In this document: in pieces, positions 1 through 7,230 of the stretch | Layout of the letters: each line of letters opens with the position of its first letter | Numbering within the stretch: the stretch's first letter is position 1 | Origin: Thermoprotei archaeon | Lineage (GTDB): Archaea > Thermoproteota > Thermoprotei > Thermofilales > B20-G17 | NCBI GenBank assembly: GCA_003650785.1 | Contig: QMRW01000002.1 | Coordinates: 1 to 40,411, forward strand | Direction: 5' to 3' | Length of the DNA: 40,411 bases | The notes under the pieces: model-generated | Databases searched by the model: none | What the model saw: the letters and a program-made list of their open reading frames with translations, nothing else | What the model was told of the DNA's origin: nothing | Program-made: the position numbers and the translations under genes

Positions 1-273
1 ATGCGGTACCCCTCCTATGGAAATTACTGCTCCTCTAAGTATGTCATCATCTCCAATGAGTTCATCTACTATTCTCTTTCCTACAGCATTTATTATAGTA
101 GCTTCTCTCAATATACTAGCTAGCGTGTGTGAGTCGACAACTTCACCTCCATAAAATTCTGGGTTTACATATAATCTCAGGTCACCTTCTTCGAGAGTCT
201 CACCTAGGAGTTCCTTATCGCATACGGCTACTACTGTATCCCGTTCCTTTCTATGCACTTTTACATAGTACAT
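1..273 (-). CDS. DUF424 family protein (3' end outside window)
   Basis: This reading frame is absent from the ORF track because it runs off the left edge. The 91 visible residues begin MYYVKVHRKERD, then VAVCDKELLGETL, then the YVNPEFYGGE stretch, and finish with a glycine-rich ISIGGVPH. This order matches the archaeal DUF424 family (about 95-100 residues), so only a few C-terminal residues should be missing. The ATG at 273 is preceded by a GAGG Shine-Dalgarno-like element 5 to 8 nt upstream. The molecular function of DUF424 is unknown; in archaea it is often found near translation genes. The family call is recognition by eye, not a search. Confidence 0.8.
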   Translation of the reverse strand, partial: MYYVKVHRKERDTVVAVCDKELLGETLEEGDLRLYVNPEFYGGEVVDSHTLASILREATIINAVGKRIVDELIGDDDILRGAVISIGGVPH

Positions 274-412
274 CTTTGCCTCATTGTATTGAGAGACATT
301 CTCATTATTAAGGTTAAGTGAGGCTTTACTTTGGATCACCTATGTTATTCGACATTTTCCAGTGGTACAGAGTTGGATGATATTAACATTTAAATTCCTC
401 GATGCAATCTTA

Positions 413-470
413 GAGTGAGGATGAAGGCTGGTATTTCTGATGAGTGATGAAAGATACCAGAACTGAGTTC
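413..470 (+). ncRNA. Archaeal box C/D sRNA with two mutually complementary guides
   Basis: The element reads box C AGGATGA (418-424, one mismatch to RTGATGA), a 12-nt guide (425-436), box D' CTGA (437-440), a 3-nt spacer, box C' GTGATGA (444-450), a second 12-nt guide (451-462) and box D CTGA (463-466). The 12/3/12 spacing is the classic symmetric archaeal layout. By the N+5 rule the predicted 2'-O-methyl targets are the A in AAAU-A-CCAGCCU (D' guide) and the G in UUCU-G-GUAUCUU (D guide). The two guides can pair with each other (CTGGTAT with ATACCAG), so their targets would be two strands that also pair. It lies just past the 3' end of the ATPase gene. Ends are approximate; no clear terminal stem is visible. 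Confidence 0.83.
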
Positions 471-483
471 TTTAGTTCTTAAA

Positions 484-1176
484 TTACGGAGTTCTGCTCT
501 CCTTGAGCTCTATCCTAATATAGCCATCTTCACTTCTTCTTATGTCGAACTCTATCGTTATTGGGCTAAGATCTCTCCATCTAATCTTCCTTATAGTGAG
601 CGTCCTTATGTACAGATCTCTTCTTGTGAAGAGTTTCAATATGAAAAGTCCATCCGCATATTCTGAGAGTCTATGACCTAATTCTTCATCGCATGTTGCT
701 ATTGTAGTCAAATTTTCTCTCTCCTTAATTCTTCCTAGAAATAATTTTATCATATCCTCTCTGCTATATCTAGTTCCTTGAGGAAACATTGAGGTGAGAG
801 AATCTACTACGAGTCTGGTTCCTTTAATTTTATCCAGTTCCCTATCTAATTCCCTATAGATATTATCTACTCCTTTGTAAGCGTTTTCTCCCATTACAAT
901 GAGATTTATCCTCATGATACTCAGTTGATCATTTTCGATCAATCTTGAAGCATTCCAACCAAGTGATTCCATCCAGGTAGTTATTTTACTAGGCTGGTCT
1001 GTTGAGGTTATATATACAGCGGGTTCTCCTATAGTGGCACCAGTTAATGCAAAGAGAGCTGCTAGTGTGCTCTTGCCACTTCCACTGTCACCAGCTAGAA
1101 TATATATACCGCCTGTTTCAAGTCCTCCTATCAATCTATCTAACTCGCCCCAACCACTCATTATAGCTCTCATCAT
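484..1176 (-). CDS. RecA/KaiC-like single-domain ATPase
   Basis: A 230-residue ATPase of the RecA superfamily resembling archaeal KaiC/RadA-like paralogues. The Walker A motif GDSGSGKST spans residues 29-37, directly after a KaiC-type N-terminus (SGWGELDRLIGGL), and a hydrophobic Walker B strand (TRLVVDSL) lies near residue 120. It has a single RecA domain, without the second domain of true KaiC or the HhH domain of RadA. Its ATG follows the stop codon of the upstream ribbon-helix-helix gene without a gap (TAGATGATG), so the two are translationally coupled. Proteins of this type are usually called signalling or regulatory ATPases; the actual role is not known. A second in-frame ATG is at 1161. 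Confidence 0.8.
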   Translation of the reverse strand: MMRAIMSGWGELDRLIGGLETGGIYILAGDSGSGKSTLAALFALTGATIGEPAVYITSTDQPSKITTWMESLGWNASRLIENDQLSIMRINLIVMGENAYKGVDNIYRELDRELDKIKGTRLVVDSLTSMFPQGTRYSREDMIKLFLGRIKERENLTTIATCDEELGHRLSEYADGLFILKLFTRRDLYIRTLTIRKIRWRDLSPITIEFDIRRSEDGYIRIELKESRTP

Positions 1177-1344
1177 CTAGCCCTCTATTAGAAGCTCTTC
1201 ATCCATAAGTTCCTTTCTTAGTAATTCTCTTACAGCGACCCTAACTATATGAGACTTCGATTGAAAGACTCCATTTCTGACAAGTCTATCCATTTCCCTC
1301 ATTAGACTCTCCGGAAGCCTTATGGATACGCGTCTCATTTTCAT
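1177..1344 (-). CDS. Ribbon-helix-helix (CopG-like) DNA-binding protein
   Basis: This 55-residue gene is too short for the ORF track. The product begins MKMRRVSIRLPESLMREMD, a typical RHH N-terminal beta strand (RRVSIRLPE) followed by two helices with the turn VRNGVFQSKSHIVRVAV, and ends in charged residues. RHH proteins of this size act as dimers that bind short palindromic operators and often repress their own operon. It is coupled to the RecA-like ATPase, and a perfect 7-bp inverted repeat lies 16 bp upstream of its start. A GTG directly before the ATG is an alternative start. Confidence 0.85.
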   Translation of the reverse strand: MKMRRVSIRLPESLMREMDRLVRNGVFQSKSHIVRVAVRELLRKELMDEELLIEG

Positions 1345-1359
1345 CACATCTTCAATGTC

Positions 1360-1376
1360 TCTCCTATGCTAGGAGA
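1360..1376. promoter_or_regulatory. Inverted repeat TCTCCTA-TGC-TAGGAGA, candidate RHH operator
   Basis: A perfect 7-bp inverted repeat with a 3-bp spacer lies in the divergent interval between the RHH gene and endA. The AT-rich element TATTTAAAA (1382-1390) can serve as TATA box in both directions, which puts the palindrome at the expected start of the RHH transcript. Position and symmetry fit an autoregulatory operator for the RHH dimer. This is inference; no binding data. Confidence 0.5.
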
Positions 1377-1381
1377 ACTAA

Positions 1382-1390
1382 TATTTAAAA
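1382..1390 (+). promoter_or_regulatory. TATA box for endA
   Basis: TATTTAAAA lies 25 to 33 bp upstream of the endA ATG, so the transcript should begin within a few bases of the start codon (a leaderless mRNA). The near symmetry of the element could also let it drive the RHH gene on the other strand. Confidence 0.55.
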
Positions 1391-1414
1391 TTTCTAACGT
1401 ACTAAATACATGCT

Positions 1415-1957
1415 ATGGAGAAGTTCAAGGGAGAACTTGTAGGAGATAAAGTTATATTATTTGACAAAGAGGAAGCTAACAGACTCTACAAGCTAGGCTT
1501 TTTCGGGAAATTCGTAGGATATAGAAAAGTAAAGGACTTAGAGTTAAGAGACTATTTAGAACTCTCACTACTAGAGTCATTATATTTAATGGATGAAGGA
1601 CTACTGAAAGTCTATCACATGGGCAGAATTGTTACAAGAGAGGAACTGCTAAATATAGCTAGGAACAAGTATGAACATTTTGATGATATGTACATAGTGT
1701 ACAGAGATCTTAGGAAGAAAGGTTATGTTGTAAAATCAGGACTTAAATTTGGTTCGACCTTCGCAGTCTATGAACATGGTCCTGGTATCGATCACGCCCC
1801 TTTTCTAGTACATGTAATGCCATACAATGAAGCTATAGATCCCATAGAGATAGTAAGAGCAGGAAGACTATCTCATAGTGTAAGGAAGAAGTTTATTCTC
1901 GCAACAGTTAATCCTAATAATGAGATTGAGTATTACTCTTTCTCATGGTTTGGATAA
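1415..1957 (+). CDS. endA: tRNA-splicing endonuclease
   Basis: EndA cuts the bulge-helix-bulge at intron borders in archaeal pre-tRNA. The 180-residue length is that of the single-domain (alpha-type) subunit. The C-terminal catalytic domain shows the family pattern: LKFGSTFAVYEHG with the catalytic Tyr near 119, DHAPFLVHV with His127, and LSHSVRKKFILA with the catalytic Lys at 158 or 159. The N-terminal half has the YRDLRKKGYVVKSG segment that leads into the nuclease core. In Crenarchaeota EndA often works with a second, catalytically reduced subunit, which is not in this window. The gene points at an intron-containing tRNA-Cys only 16 bp beyond its stop, an apt neighbour though probably coincidental. 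Confidence 0.93.
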   Translation: MEKFKGELVGDKVILFDKEEANRLYKLGFFGKFVGYRKVKDLELRDYLELSLLESLYLMDEGLLKVYHMGRIVTREELLNIARNKYEHFDDMYIVYRDLRKKGYVVKSGLKFGSTFAVYEHGPGIDHAPFLVHVMPYNEAIDPIEIVRAGRLSHSVRKKFILATVNPNNEIEYYSFSWFG

Positions 1958-1973
1958 GAATACTAGAGTTTGA

Positions 1974-2061
1974 AGCCGGGGGAGGGATTTGAACCCTCGT
2001 CAACTCGGTGGCTGTGTTCTTGCCACTGCAGCCGAGCCCCTGACCCCTCGGGCACCCCGGC
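1974..2061 (-). tRNA. tRNA-Cys(GCA) with a 16-nt intron
   Basis: On the minus strand the acceptor stem GCCGGGG/CCCCGGC, D stem CCC/GGG, anticodon stem CTCGG/CCGAG, a 5-nt variable loop and T arm GAGGG-TTCAAAT-CCCTC fold as a class I tRNA. The interval between the anticodon stem strands is 23 nt. Removing 16 nt (2010-2025) after position 37 leaves the 7-nt loop CUGCAGA with anticodon GCA. The discriminator base is U73, the identity base of cysteine tRNA. CCA is not encoded. The intron ends TGGC/GCC can pair, as expected of a bulge-helix-bulge substrate; its borders are uncertain by one or two bases. A leucine or serine call is excluded by the short variable loop. Confidence 0.93.
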
Positions 2062-2189
2062 TTCTCCTGTTTGAGTCTATCTAATCTACACCCACTTAAG
2101 TGTTCTAGGGACTCCTATCAGTATGTGACCACTTGTTGTAAATATACCTTTCCACTATTCTATGTAGTGTCTACTAATAGTACCCTATT

Positions 2190-3296
2190 TTACGCAGTCA
2201 CTCCTATGAGATCTCTCTTCTTCTTCAAATAGTATAGGTAATTCTTAAGAGTGACATCAGGAGGGACTCTATGGTCTACATGAGGTATGTACCCTCCCTC
2301 CTCTATTAGGGGTTTCAATCTGTTGAGCTCTTCTTCTATGTACTTTGGTCCAGCTATGAGTGCTGTCTTATCCACACCACCCATTAATAGGACTTCCTTT
2401 CCATACTTTTCTCTTAGTAGTACAGGATCTGCTCCAGCTCTAACTTCACATGGAAGGAAGCAGTTAATACCTGCCTCGAGCCATAGTGGTACCAAAAGGT
2501 CTATGTTACCATCACTATCCATTATATTCAACCATACTCCATGATCTTTCAGGAAATTAGTGATACGTTTATAGTATGGTACCATAAATTCCTTAAAGTG
2601 CTTAAGCGATATTAGTGGTCCTCCTTTCCAGCACATATCCTCCCACCAGCTTGCAAAATCTGGCTTCAGTTGTTTGACTATAGGCTCTATAGCTCTAAGT
2701 ACCATATTTACTCTGAATTCGAACATATCCTTAATAAGTTCCGGCTCTTTGTAAAAAGTCTTACATAACTGTCTCAATCCCATTAACTCTCTCGCCCATC
2801 CAAAGAATCCACCAGCAGATACACCTAGAGGATATTCTCTCTCCCTAGACTTATCTACTAATTCGTTCCAGTTCTCCGGATACTCTACGTTCTCTAGATC
2901 GAATCTATCCTTATAGTCCTCCCAAGTATTCCAGTCCTTAACCGGAAAATCTATGTATCTCGGTATAGAGCTCAGGTTAGTATTCTCTTTGAAGACTACT
3001 TTTACGATTCCAGTCTCATCTCGTACCGTCATTGTCCTTTCATCTTCCTTTAAGACCTTGTATTCAAATTTTCTGAAGGGTATTCTCATAGAGATGACTC
3101 TTCTTATCTCAAATCCAAAGTACCTATCTGCCGTTTCGTTATCTATAATCCATCTGGGTAACCCTTCCTTATGCCACTTTCTTAGTGTCTGAGGCCAGTA
3201 TCCGAATTCAATATCAGGTATGTGATCCACTGGTTCATACTTAAATACTCTTAGAAAGCGTGTCCTCATGTCTAGATCTAGTGTCCTGTCGATCAC
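2190..3296 (-). CDS. Uroporphyrinogen decarboxylase-like (UroD/MtaA family) protein
   Basis: A 368-residue TIM-barrel protein of the UroD superfamily. It opens with the family signature FKYEPVDHIPDIEFGYW and ends with the motif run LLMGGVDKTAL, then GGYIPHVDHRVPPDV and a helical tail. It is likely one of the UroD-like methyltransferases related to MtaA/CmuA that move methyl groups on corrinoids or thiols, rather than the haem enzyme, since no tetrapyrrole genes are near. The substrate is unknown. The track start at 3296 is GTG; an in-frame ATG nine codons later is possible. It is divergent from the 217-residue gene; an AT-rich promoter interval of 133 bp separates them. Confidence 0.83.
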   Translation of the reverse strand: MIDRTLDLDMRTRFLRVFKYEPVDHIPDIEFGYWPQTLRKWHKEGLPRWIIDNETADRYFGFEIRRVISMRIPFRKFEYKVLKEDERTMTVRDETGIVKVVFKENTNLSSIPRYIDFPVKDWNTWEDYKDRFDLENVEYPENWNELVDKSREREYPLGVSAGGFFGWARELMGLRQLCKTFYKEPELIKDMFEFRVNMVLRAIEPIVKQLKPDFASWWEDMCWKGGPLISLKHFKEFMVPYYKRITNFLKDHGVWLNIMDSDGNIDLLVPLWLEAGINCFLPCEVRAGADPVLLREKYGKEVLLMGGVDKTALIAGPKYIEEELNRLKPLIEEGGYIPHVDHRVPPDVTLKNYLYYLKKKRDLIGVTA

Positions 3297-3429
3297 GTCT
3301 GAAAGACATACCGACTCTTTAAATAACTTTCTCCAGCTATGAGGACATCCATCAGTTAGTGGTTATAGTCAACCAATTCACTAATTTTAAATGATATGAA
3401 TTTTAATACCAAATCGAAACCCTATCACG

Positions 3430-4083
3430 ATGTTAAAAGAGGAGCTAGAAGTGCTTGAAACTGAGATTAGAAAGAGAGTAGAACCGGAGTGCCATAGGAA
3501 AATTTCAAAAATCCGTGAAAGAATACTCAATTTATGGAGAAGTGGCGTCATAAAATCAAATCACAGTATAATAGAGTTCGTTCTTGGCTGTTACTTGATA
3601 AGTAAAGGATATGATGTAGAGGTGGAAGTAGGACTCTCTGATGGCCTAGTCTGCGATATATATGCTTCTAATAGTGGTAGAGTGTTGGTAGTGGAAGTTG
3701 AGACGGGATTTGTACCTCCCGAGCATGCTCTAGATCCTGTTAATTACAGATTTGCTAGAGAGTTAAGTAAAATAGCTAGATATAGTAAGTATGCTGATGA
3801 GTTCGGTATTGCCGTTCCACCCTATCACATACTTCAAATACCCTCAATTATTTTAAAACCAGCACCTAAGAGAACTATTGAGGAGTGTAAACGACTTAAG
3901 ACACTATTGGATCTCTACTACAAAAATCCCCCGATATCTATCGAGGATTTAAAAAAAGCAAGACTTGATGTAATTTATGTAGTTACTGTTGATGAGAGCT
4001 CTGTAATAGAGTTTAGACCAGTTGATTACATTAAAATGACTATGCCGTTAATAAAGATGATGAATAACGATATGAAACTATAG
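3430..4083 (+). CDS. Predicted PD-(D/E)XK-like protein
   Basis: I do not recognise a named family. The central part resembles the restriction-endonuclease fold: a helix with Glu49 (IIEFVLGCYLISKGYDVEVEV), then Asp76 in CDIY and a beta strand RVLVVEVETG with Glu89 and Glu91, followed by a helix and a strand FGIAVPP. The ExE in place of ExK is an accepted variant of that fold. Residues 1-40 form a charged helix. Such proteins can be nucleases or catalytically dead adaptors. It is followed after 32 bp by a small unknown gene in the same direction and may share its transcript. The fold call is an inference from pattern. Confidence 0.55.
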   Translation: MLKEELEVLETEIRKRVEPECHRKISKIRERILNLWRSGVIKSNHSIIEFVLGCYLISKGYDVEVEVGLSDGLVCDIYASNSGRVLVVEVETGFVPPEHALDPVNYRFARELSKIARYSKYADEFGIAVPPYHILQIPSIILKPAPKRTIEECKRLKTLLDLYYKNPPISIEDLKKARLDVIYVVTVDESSVIEFRPVDYIKMTMPLIKMMNNDMKL

Positions 4084-4115
4084 GTATTTATCTACCAGCC
4101 ATATTTTATACTCAT

Positions 4116-4385
4116 ATGGAGAGGTTCATAAAACGCGTATCATTAGTCTGTATAACTGATGGAAGCTATATAGTTACTATGAAGAAAGAGCAGGAGAAGG
4201 AAGTTATCAAAATACTGGAAAAGAAGTGTAAAATTCTTGAAAGAATAGAGGGAGTCCTTATACGATTTGAGTACAATGGTGTGGAGATAGAATACCTCGA
4301 TGGTAGCGGTAAGCTGATAGTAAGAGGAGTTACTGGCAATGTGAAAAACGTGCTAAAGGCCATACTATTGAATAGTAATGCTTAA
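4116..4385 (+). CDS. Small conserved-looking protein of unknown function
   Basis: An 89-residue protein with alternating strands and helices: a beta hairpin (KRVSLVCITDGSYIV), a lysine-rich helix (EQEKEVIKILEKKCK), then strands VLIRFEYNGVEIEYLDG and KLIVRG and a final helix. There is no membrane segment and no metal-binding cysteine pair. An AT-rich element (ATATTTTATAC) lies just before the ATG. It sits between the PD-(D/E)XK-like gene and the phosphate transporter on the same strand. I cannot assign a function. Confidence 0.6.
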   Translation: MERFIKRVSLVCITDGSYIVTMKKEQEKEVIKILEKKCKILERIEGVLIRFEYNGVEIEYLDGSGKLIVRGVTGNVKNVLKAILLNSNA

Positions 4386-4425
4386 GTGGTAGTATTGACT
4401 TCATACTCATCAATGGTGAGAGCGT

Positions 4426-5391
4426 ATGGAGCTCTTGTTAATAATTAGTTTATTAATAGCTTTTTACATAGCATGGAGTATAGGCTCAAATGATGAAACT
4501 ATGGCTACCCTAGCCGGTAGTGGATTTATTTCAGTAACATTTGCAGCTCTAATAGGTGCTCTTATGGACTTCTTAGGCGCTGTTTTAGTAGGCCATACTG
4601 TTGAGAAGACAATAGGAGGGGGACTAATAGCTGGAAATATAACGCTAGTAGATGTATGTATTATACTACTGGCTGTAGCGACATGGTTAATTGTGGGCTC
4701 ATATAGGGGATGGCCTATCTCTACAACACACTCTGTCGTGGGTGCTGCTATAGGCCTTGGTATACTTAAGTTCGGATGGACTGGTATAAAGTGGCAATCT
4801 CTTAGTAGGGTTATTCTGGGATGGATAATTTCGCCAATAGTAGGTCTAATAGGCTCTATGCTATTCTACTATATAGCATCTCATCTCACACTGCCTAGAG
4901 TAAGAGGTCTGAGAGGAGTTATAAAATTATCCAGGTATTCTTCCATATTCCTCCTCGTATGGACTTCCTATACAGCGTTCTTCAGAGGTGCTAATGATAT
5001 TGCTAATGCAACAGCATTCTTAAGTGTTCTTTATGGGCAGTCGCTGCTTATACGGGCGATATGTGGTATTGGAATGGCACTTGGATTACTTGTATTTGGA
5101 AGGCGCGTTATAAGGTCCGTGGGTGTTCAATTAGTAGAATTAAACCCTTTCTCTGCTCTTTGTGTCCAAATATCTGTAGCTATAACGCTATGTGTAGGTA
5201 CATTACTAGGTCTCCCCCTCTCCGGTACGCATGTACTAGTCAGTGCTATCTTAGGCTTGGGATTAGCTAGGCATACGTGGATAAACCTTAGGGGGGTATT
5301 TGAAATATTTGTGACATGGATTATAACATTTCCCTCCTCGGCTGCACTTTCCATATTATTCTCGTTACTGGTAGGTTATTTACATATCTAA
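4426..5391 (+). CDS. pit: PiT-family inorganic phosphate transporter
   Basis: A 321-residue integral membrane permease with many hydrophobic segments and the two inverted PiT repeats: IGSNDETMATLAGSG near residue 20 and FFRGANDIANATAFL near residue 186, the second being the classic GANDxANA signature. A WPISTTHS stretch and its partner GLPLSGTHV are the other conserved pair. It imports phosphate with a cation (Na+ or H+). It converges on a DUF47/PhoU-like gene, with only 8 bp between stops; Pit and DUF47 are commonly linked and act together. Slightly short for the family, like other archaeal members. Confidence 0.93.
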   Translation: MELLLIISLLIAFYIAWSIGSNDETMATLAGSGFISVTFAALIGALMDFLGAVLVGHTVEKTIGGGLIAGNITLVDVCIILLAVATWLIVGSYRGWPISTTHSVVGAAIGLGILKFGWTGIKWQSLSRVILGWIISPIVGLIGSMLFYYIASHLTLPRVRGLRGVIKLSRYSSIFLLVWTSYTAFFRGANDIANATAFLSVLYGQSLLIRAICGIGMALGLLVFGRRVIRSVGVQLVELNPFSALCVQISVAITLCVGTLLGLPLSGTHVLVSAILGLGLARHTWINLRGVFEIFVTWIITFPSSAALSILFSLLVGYLHI

Positions 5392-5399
5392 GAGAACTA

Positions 5400-6089
5400 T
5401 TATTTGATTACTCTAACTATTATGACCTTTAGTATATCTCCTACGTCTTCTGAGTAATCGCATATCTTCTCTATTGTCTCTATTAATCTCTCTAGGAGAA
5501 CACTATGTTGTGTAGGACCTTCTTCTGAGCATAGAGTGGCCAACCCTCTTATATAGAGTTCATCCATATCCTCCTCTACTTCCTCCACCTTATGAATAAG
5601 TTTTAAGCTTGCCTCAAAATCATTTATTATACGCTTAATAGCACACTTTATGGTCTCAGTACATAATCGAGCCTTTTCTACCATTTTTAAAAATATATCT
5701 GAAGATTTATGTTCAAGTATTCCTCTCTGAGCATATTGTATTTCTAGTATCCTCGCACTATCTCTGGCACTATCTGCTATCATATCCATTCGTTCTACTA
5801 GCCTTACAAAATCTTCTCTATTCAAAGGTGAGATCACCCCCTTAGCTAGATGCTCAATTATCTTCCTCCTCAATTCATCAGCTTTCTCTTCATTTTTATG
5901 CACTTCTCTCAACCATATTTCAAATTCTTCTATATCTCTTTCCAACAAGTGTGATATAGCATTGTATAACGAGGTTACCGATTCAGTACAAATGTTAGCA
6001 TGTTCAAGCAGAAGTTCTAAAATTTTACTTTCAGAGCTATCTATCTTCCTCCTAAGAATATTCCTTATATTCAGAGGCATCCTGGCCAC
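5400..6089 (-). CDS. DUF47/PhoU-like phosphate transport regulator
   Basis: A 229-residue all-helical protein of the DUF47 (PhoU-like) family, regular length for the family. It has the typical layout of a four-helix bundle with acidic metal-binding positions: helices around LLLEHANICTESV, EFEIWLREVHKNEEKADELRRKIIEHLAKG, REDFVRLVERMDMIADSARDSARI and EEVEEDMDELYIRGLATL. DUF47 proteins are thought to gate or regulate Pit permeases. It is placed tail to tail with the pit gene. Upstream there are a TATA box and an inverted repeat that may control it. Confidence 0.9.
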   Translation of the reverse strand: MARMPLNIRNILRRKIDSSESKILELLLEHANICTESVTSLYNAISHLLERDIEEFEIWLREVHKNEEKADELRRKIIEHLAKGVISPLNREDFVRLVERMDMIADSARDSARILEIQYAQRGILEHKSSDIFLKMVEKARLCTETIKCAIKRIINDFEASLKLIHKVEEVEEDMDELYIRGLATLCSEEGPTQHSVLLERLIETIEKICDYSEDVGDILKVIIVRVIK

Positions 6090-6130
6090 CTATATAACCA
6101 TATTTAGTGTTATATAGATATAATTACACC

Positions 6131-6140
6131 TTTATAAATC
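6131..6140 (-). promoter_or_regulatory. TATA box for the DUF47 gene
   Basis: On the minus strand GATTTATAAA lies about 45 bp upstream of the DUF47 ATG and predicts a transcript start near 6110, giving a leader of about 20 nt. Confidence 0.5.
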
Positions 6141-6153
6141 ATTCTCCCTGCCT

Positions 6154-6177
6154 TAGTATTACATGGCCTTAATACTA
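6154..6177. promoter_or_regulatory. 8-bp inverted repeat upstream of the DUF47 promoter
   Basis: TAGTATTA and TAATACTA are exact inverted copies separated by 8 bp (CATGGCCT). The pair ends about 14 bp upstream of the TATA box of the DUF47 gene, where an activator or repressor could act. A further 16-bp AT-rich palindrome, TATAATTGCAATTATA, is at 6221-6236 in the same 228-bp interval. Confidence 0.35.
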
Positions 6178-6317
6178 CGTTATCTTTACATGAAAAGGAT
6201 TATTCATAGTCAAGTTATAGTATAATTGCAATTATATAACCAGATTATATTCAATATCAATAGTAAAAGGATGTAAAAAGGGGAATAGAATTTATAGGAT
6301 TTCGCTGAGAGAACCTA

Positions 6318-6854
6318 TCACAATTTATATGGAATTTCAAATACTATTTTTTCATAGCCCTCTATTTGGTCTCCTTTCTTTACCCATATTAATAGCGTGT
6401 TTTCTGTAGCCTCATACTCACCACTCATCTGAACCTCTAGTATTCTAACACCACTTGGCATTAACCAGTATACTTCGTAATCGTACTCAGCTACAGTAGC
6501 TTCATATCTATTTTCATAAATATTCATTCCTTCTTCCAATTTTCCCGAGAATCTTATGAAGAATATTATAGAGGGATGTATAAGTTGTCCTCTGAATATT
6601 ATGTCTATGTCCTCTACTGTGGGCTCAGTGATCTCATTATTTATATACACTTCTTCCTCGTCCAGTAGCCCTTGCATGTTTTCCATTAATGATTCCATTT
6701 CAGCTTCTATATCTCCCTCATCCATTAGTCTAGCATAATATAGGGATCTATCCTCGTAATCGAAAATGAGTACCTGAGTTACTTCTCCATAGAGTGTAAG
6801 ATTGAAAATACCTTGAGCGTGTATAGGTCTTAGTTCTTTACCTTCTAGTGCCAT
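6318..6854 (-). CDS. Acidic protein of unknown function
   Basis: A 178-residue soluble, strongly acidic protein that I do not recognise. Residues 10-40 look like beta strands (IFNLTLYGEVTQVLIFDYED), residues 45-70 form an acidic helix (GDIEAEMESLMENMQGLLDEEE), and the second half is again beta-rich with many aromatics, ending KIVFEIPYKL. There is no signal peptide, membrane segment or cysteine motif. It is divergent from the FUN14-like gene across only 49 bp, so the two likely share a compact bidirectional promoter. Confidence 0.6.
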   Translation of the reverse strand: MALEGKELRPIHAQGIFNLTLYGEVTQVLIFDYEDRSLYYARLMDEGDIEAEMESLMENMQGLLDEEEVYINNEITEPTVEDIDIIFRGQLIHPSIIFFIRFSGKLEEGMNIYENRYEATVAEYDYEVYWLMPSGVRILEVQMSGEYEATENTLLIWVKKGDQIEGYEKIVFEIPYKL

Positions 6855-6903
6855 ACTCTAGATGATGTAAAAAACCTTATATTTTTTGAGGCTAAGCTAA
6901 CTC

Positions 6904-7230
6904 ATGATCCCAGGAAGTGGTTATGAGTGGTTATTACCCATTGTAGTAAGTGGTGGTGGAGGATTTGTCATGGGATTTATTGTAGGGTATGCACTTAAGA
7001 AGTTCTTAAAGCTGGCGATGATAATCCTAGGATTATTCCTAGCACTACTACTTCTACTATGCTATATGGGCATAGTGATGGTAGATTATGAAAAGCTTAT
7101 GTCCTTAATAGCTACTTTACTAGATAATTTGAAGGAAGGTGCTGGAAAATTTGTAAACTGGGCTACTGTTAATATACCTTTCTGGGGATGCTTTTCAGTA
7201 GGCGCTTTATTGGGAATTAAAGTTGGATAG
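6904..7230 (+). CDS. FUN14-family small membrane protein
   Basis: A 108-residue membrane protein. A glycine-rich first segment (VSGGGGFVMGFIVGYALKKFLKL) and a second hydrophobic segment (AMIILGLFLALLLLLCYMG) are followed by the amphipathic VDYEKLMSLIATLL and a final hydrophobic GCFSVGALLGIKVG. This matches the FUN14 family pattern found across archaea, bacteria and eukaryotes. Function in archaea is unknown; in eukaryotes FUNDC1 is a mitochondrial outer membrane receptor. Its last 24 bp overlap the end of the convergent protease gene. Confidence 0.8.
   Translation: MIPGSGYEWLLPIVVSGGGGFVMGFIVGYALKKFLKLAMIILGLFLALLLLLCYMGIVMVDYEKLMSLIATLLDNLKEGAGKFVNWATVNIPFWGCFSVGALLGIKVG

Noticed and set aside
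129-311. 60-residue plus-strand ORF in the track
   Set aside because: It is antisense to the DUF424 frame, which has recognisable family sequence; the plus ORF is a shadow.
1974-2061. tRNA-Leu or tRNA-Ser call, because the gene is 88 bp long
   Set aside because: The extra length is in the anticodon loop (intron), not in the variable loop, which has 5 nt; anticodon GCA and U73 give cysteine.
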